Positions 19,952 to 20,609 of a stretch of DNA of 20,609 nt are shown piece after piece (positions within the stretch are counted from its first letter, which is position 1; the number at the start of each line of letters is the position of its first letter). Source of the DNA: Prevotellaceae bacterium (lineage in GTDB: Bacteria; Bacteroidota; Bacteroidia; Bacteroidales; Paludibacteraceae); the NCBI GenBank assembly GCA_020636675.1, contig JACJXK010000030.1, positions 1 through 20,609 on the forward strand. The letters run 5' to 3'. Position numbers and translations under genes: made by a program. Under the pieces are notes generated by a model that saw only the letters and a program-made list of their open reading frames with translations, did no database searches and was not told where the DNA came from.

Positions 19952-20609
19952 ATGATGATGGACTCTTTGTTTGAAAAAAGGATAACCAACTTTGTATCTG
20001 CGGACTTGATGATAAAGGTCTGTGGCATGAGGGAAGAAAAAAATATAGAGGAGGTGAAGCGTCTGACGCCCGATTTCATGGGCCTTATTTTTTATCCGAA
20101 ATCGCCACGGTATGTGGGTGTTGAGCCGTTGTCCTATCTCAGGGGAAATTTCTCTCCGGTAAGGAAGGTAGGCGTTTTTGTCAATGAGGTGGAGTCTGTG
20201 GTCTTGGATAGGTGTAAGGAATATGGGTTGGATGTGGTTCAGTTGCATGGCGACGAGTCTGTGGACTATTGCCTGTCGTTGAGGGAGAAAGGTCTTCATG
20301 TCATAAAGGCGTTTGGCATCTCCGAGAAAGCGGATTTGAAAAAGTGCGGAGTCTACGCTTCTGCTTGTGACGCTTTCCTTTTTGACACCAAATGCGTAGG
20401 TTATGGCGGAGCGGGAGTGAGGTTTGATTGGAACATTCTCGGAGATTACACGCAAGAAGTTCCGTTTCTGTTAAGTGGAGGCATCTCCGAGGAGGATGTG
20501 GATGAGATAAAGTCTCTTCGTCATCCCTTTCTGGTAGGTGTGGATTTGAATAGCCGTTTTGAGCTGGCGCCGGCATTGAAAGATGTGCCTCGACTGAAGC
20601 GGATGATGG
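19952..20609 (+). CDS. trpF: Phosphoribosylanthranilate isomerase, cut by the window edge
   Basis: Catalyses the Amadori rearrangement between the TrpD and TrpC steps. The frame is open to the last base with no stop; 219 codons are visible, close to a full enzyme. Motifs: MIKVCGM (catalytic Cys24), FMGLIFYPKSPRYV, VGVFVN, VVQLHGDE, AFLFDTK with the catalytic-type Asp, GGAGVRFDW, LLSGGI and GVDLNSRFE. Three ATG codons in a row (19952-19960) lie 7 bases after the trpC stop; starting there puts a 19-residue tail before the usual MIKVCGM. The alternative start at 20009 would leave a 64-base gap, unusual for this tight operon. trpA is expected next, beyond the window. Confidence 0.95.
   Translation, partial: MMMDSLFEKRITNFVSADLMIKVCGMREEKNIEEVKRLTPDFMGLIFYPKSPRYVGVEPLSYLRGNFSPVRKVGVFVNEVESVVLDRCKEYGLDVVQLHGDESVDYCLSLREKGLHVIKAFGISEKADLKKCGVYASACDAFLFDTKCVGYGGAGVRFDWNILGDYTQEVPFLLSGGISEEDVDEIKSLRHPFLVGVDLNSRFELAPALKDVPRLKRMM

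Noticed and set aside
1..20609. CRISPR array, tRNA, rRNA, transposase or prophage gene
   Set aside because: No regularly spaced short repeats, no tRNA-like cloverleaf and no recombinase or transposase motifs were seen; the only direct repeats are the trp leader copies and the modules of the giant gene.

Overview
The window looks like chromosomal DNA of a Bacteroidetes bacterium, most likely order Bacteroidales. Four lines of sequence evidence support this. Promoters match the Bacteroidetes form TAnnTTTG with a TTTG-like box about 20 bp upstream. Most start codons sit behind A-rich leaders and not Shine-Dalgarno sites. One very large exported protein ends in a gliding-motility type (type B) C-terminal sorting domain of the type IX secretion system. 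The trp genes run B-E-G-D-C-F, the order usual in this phylum. I cannot name the genus.

Layout. Positions 1-27 hold the probable first codons of a gene running off the left edge on the minus strand. 349-1467 carries an MntP-type manganese exporter and a small DnaQ-like exonuclease. 1617-10148 is one 2843-residue gene: signal peptide, a glycoside hydrolase family 8-like domain, several DUF11-like beta domains (two apparently interrupted by other domains), about a dozen Ig/PKD-like modules, and the sorting domain. A strong terminator closes it. 10477-13815 is the translation cluster thrS-infC-rpmI-rplT; infC has no ATG, GTG or TTG start and appears to begin at ATT behind a strong Shine-Dalgarno sequence. 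After the rplT terminator comes a gene-poor gap of about 600 bp. 14475-20609 is the tryptophan operon: promoter, regulatory leader, trpB, trpE, trpG, trpD, trpC and trpF, which is cut by the right edge.

The most interesting feature is the trp leader. It contains two complete, tandem copies (146 bp each, offset 184 bp) of a ribosome-mediated attenuator. Each copy encodes a 26-residue leader peptide with three consecutive Trp codons, a possible antiterminator strand and an intrinsic terminator. Single attenuators of this class are known in Bacteroidetes (the Bacteroid-trp RNA motif); two in series would make polymerase pass two Trp-sensing terminators before trpB. The first terminator is weakened by G-U pairs and the second is fully Watson-Crick paired.

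A second pattern is a degenerate dispersed element found in the three largest gene-free gaps (about 240-310 plus strand, 10263-10345 minus strand, 14128-14217 minus strand). Its copies share a core around TTTGCTGACG and keep a common reading frame across their indels, but none looks like an intact gene.

All calls come from reading the sequence and from recalled family features. No database search or folding program was run.
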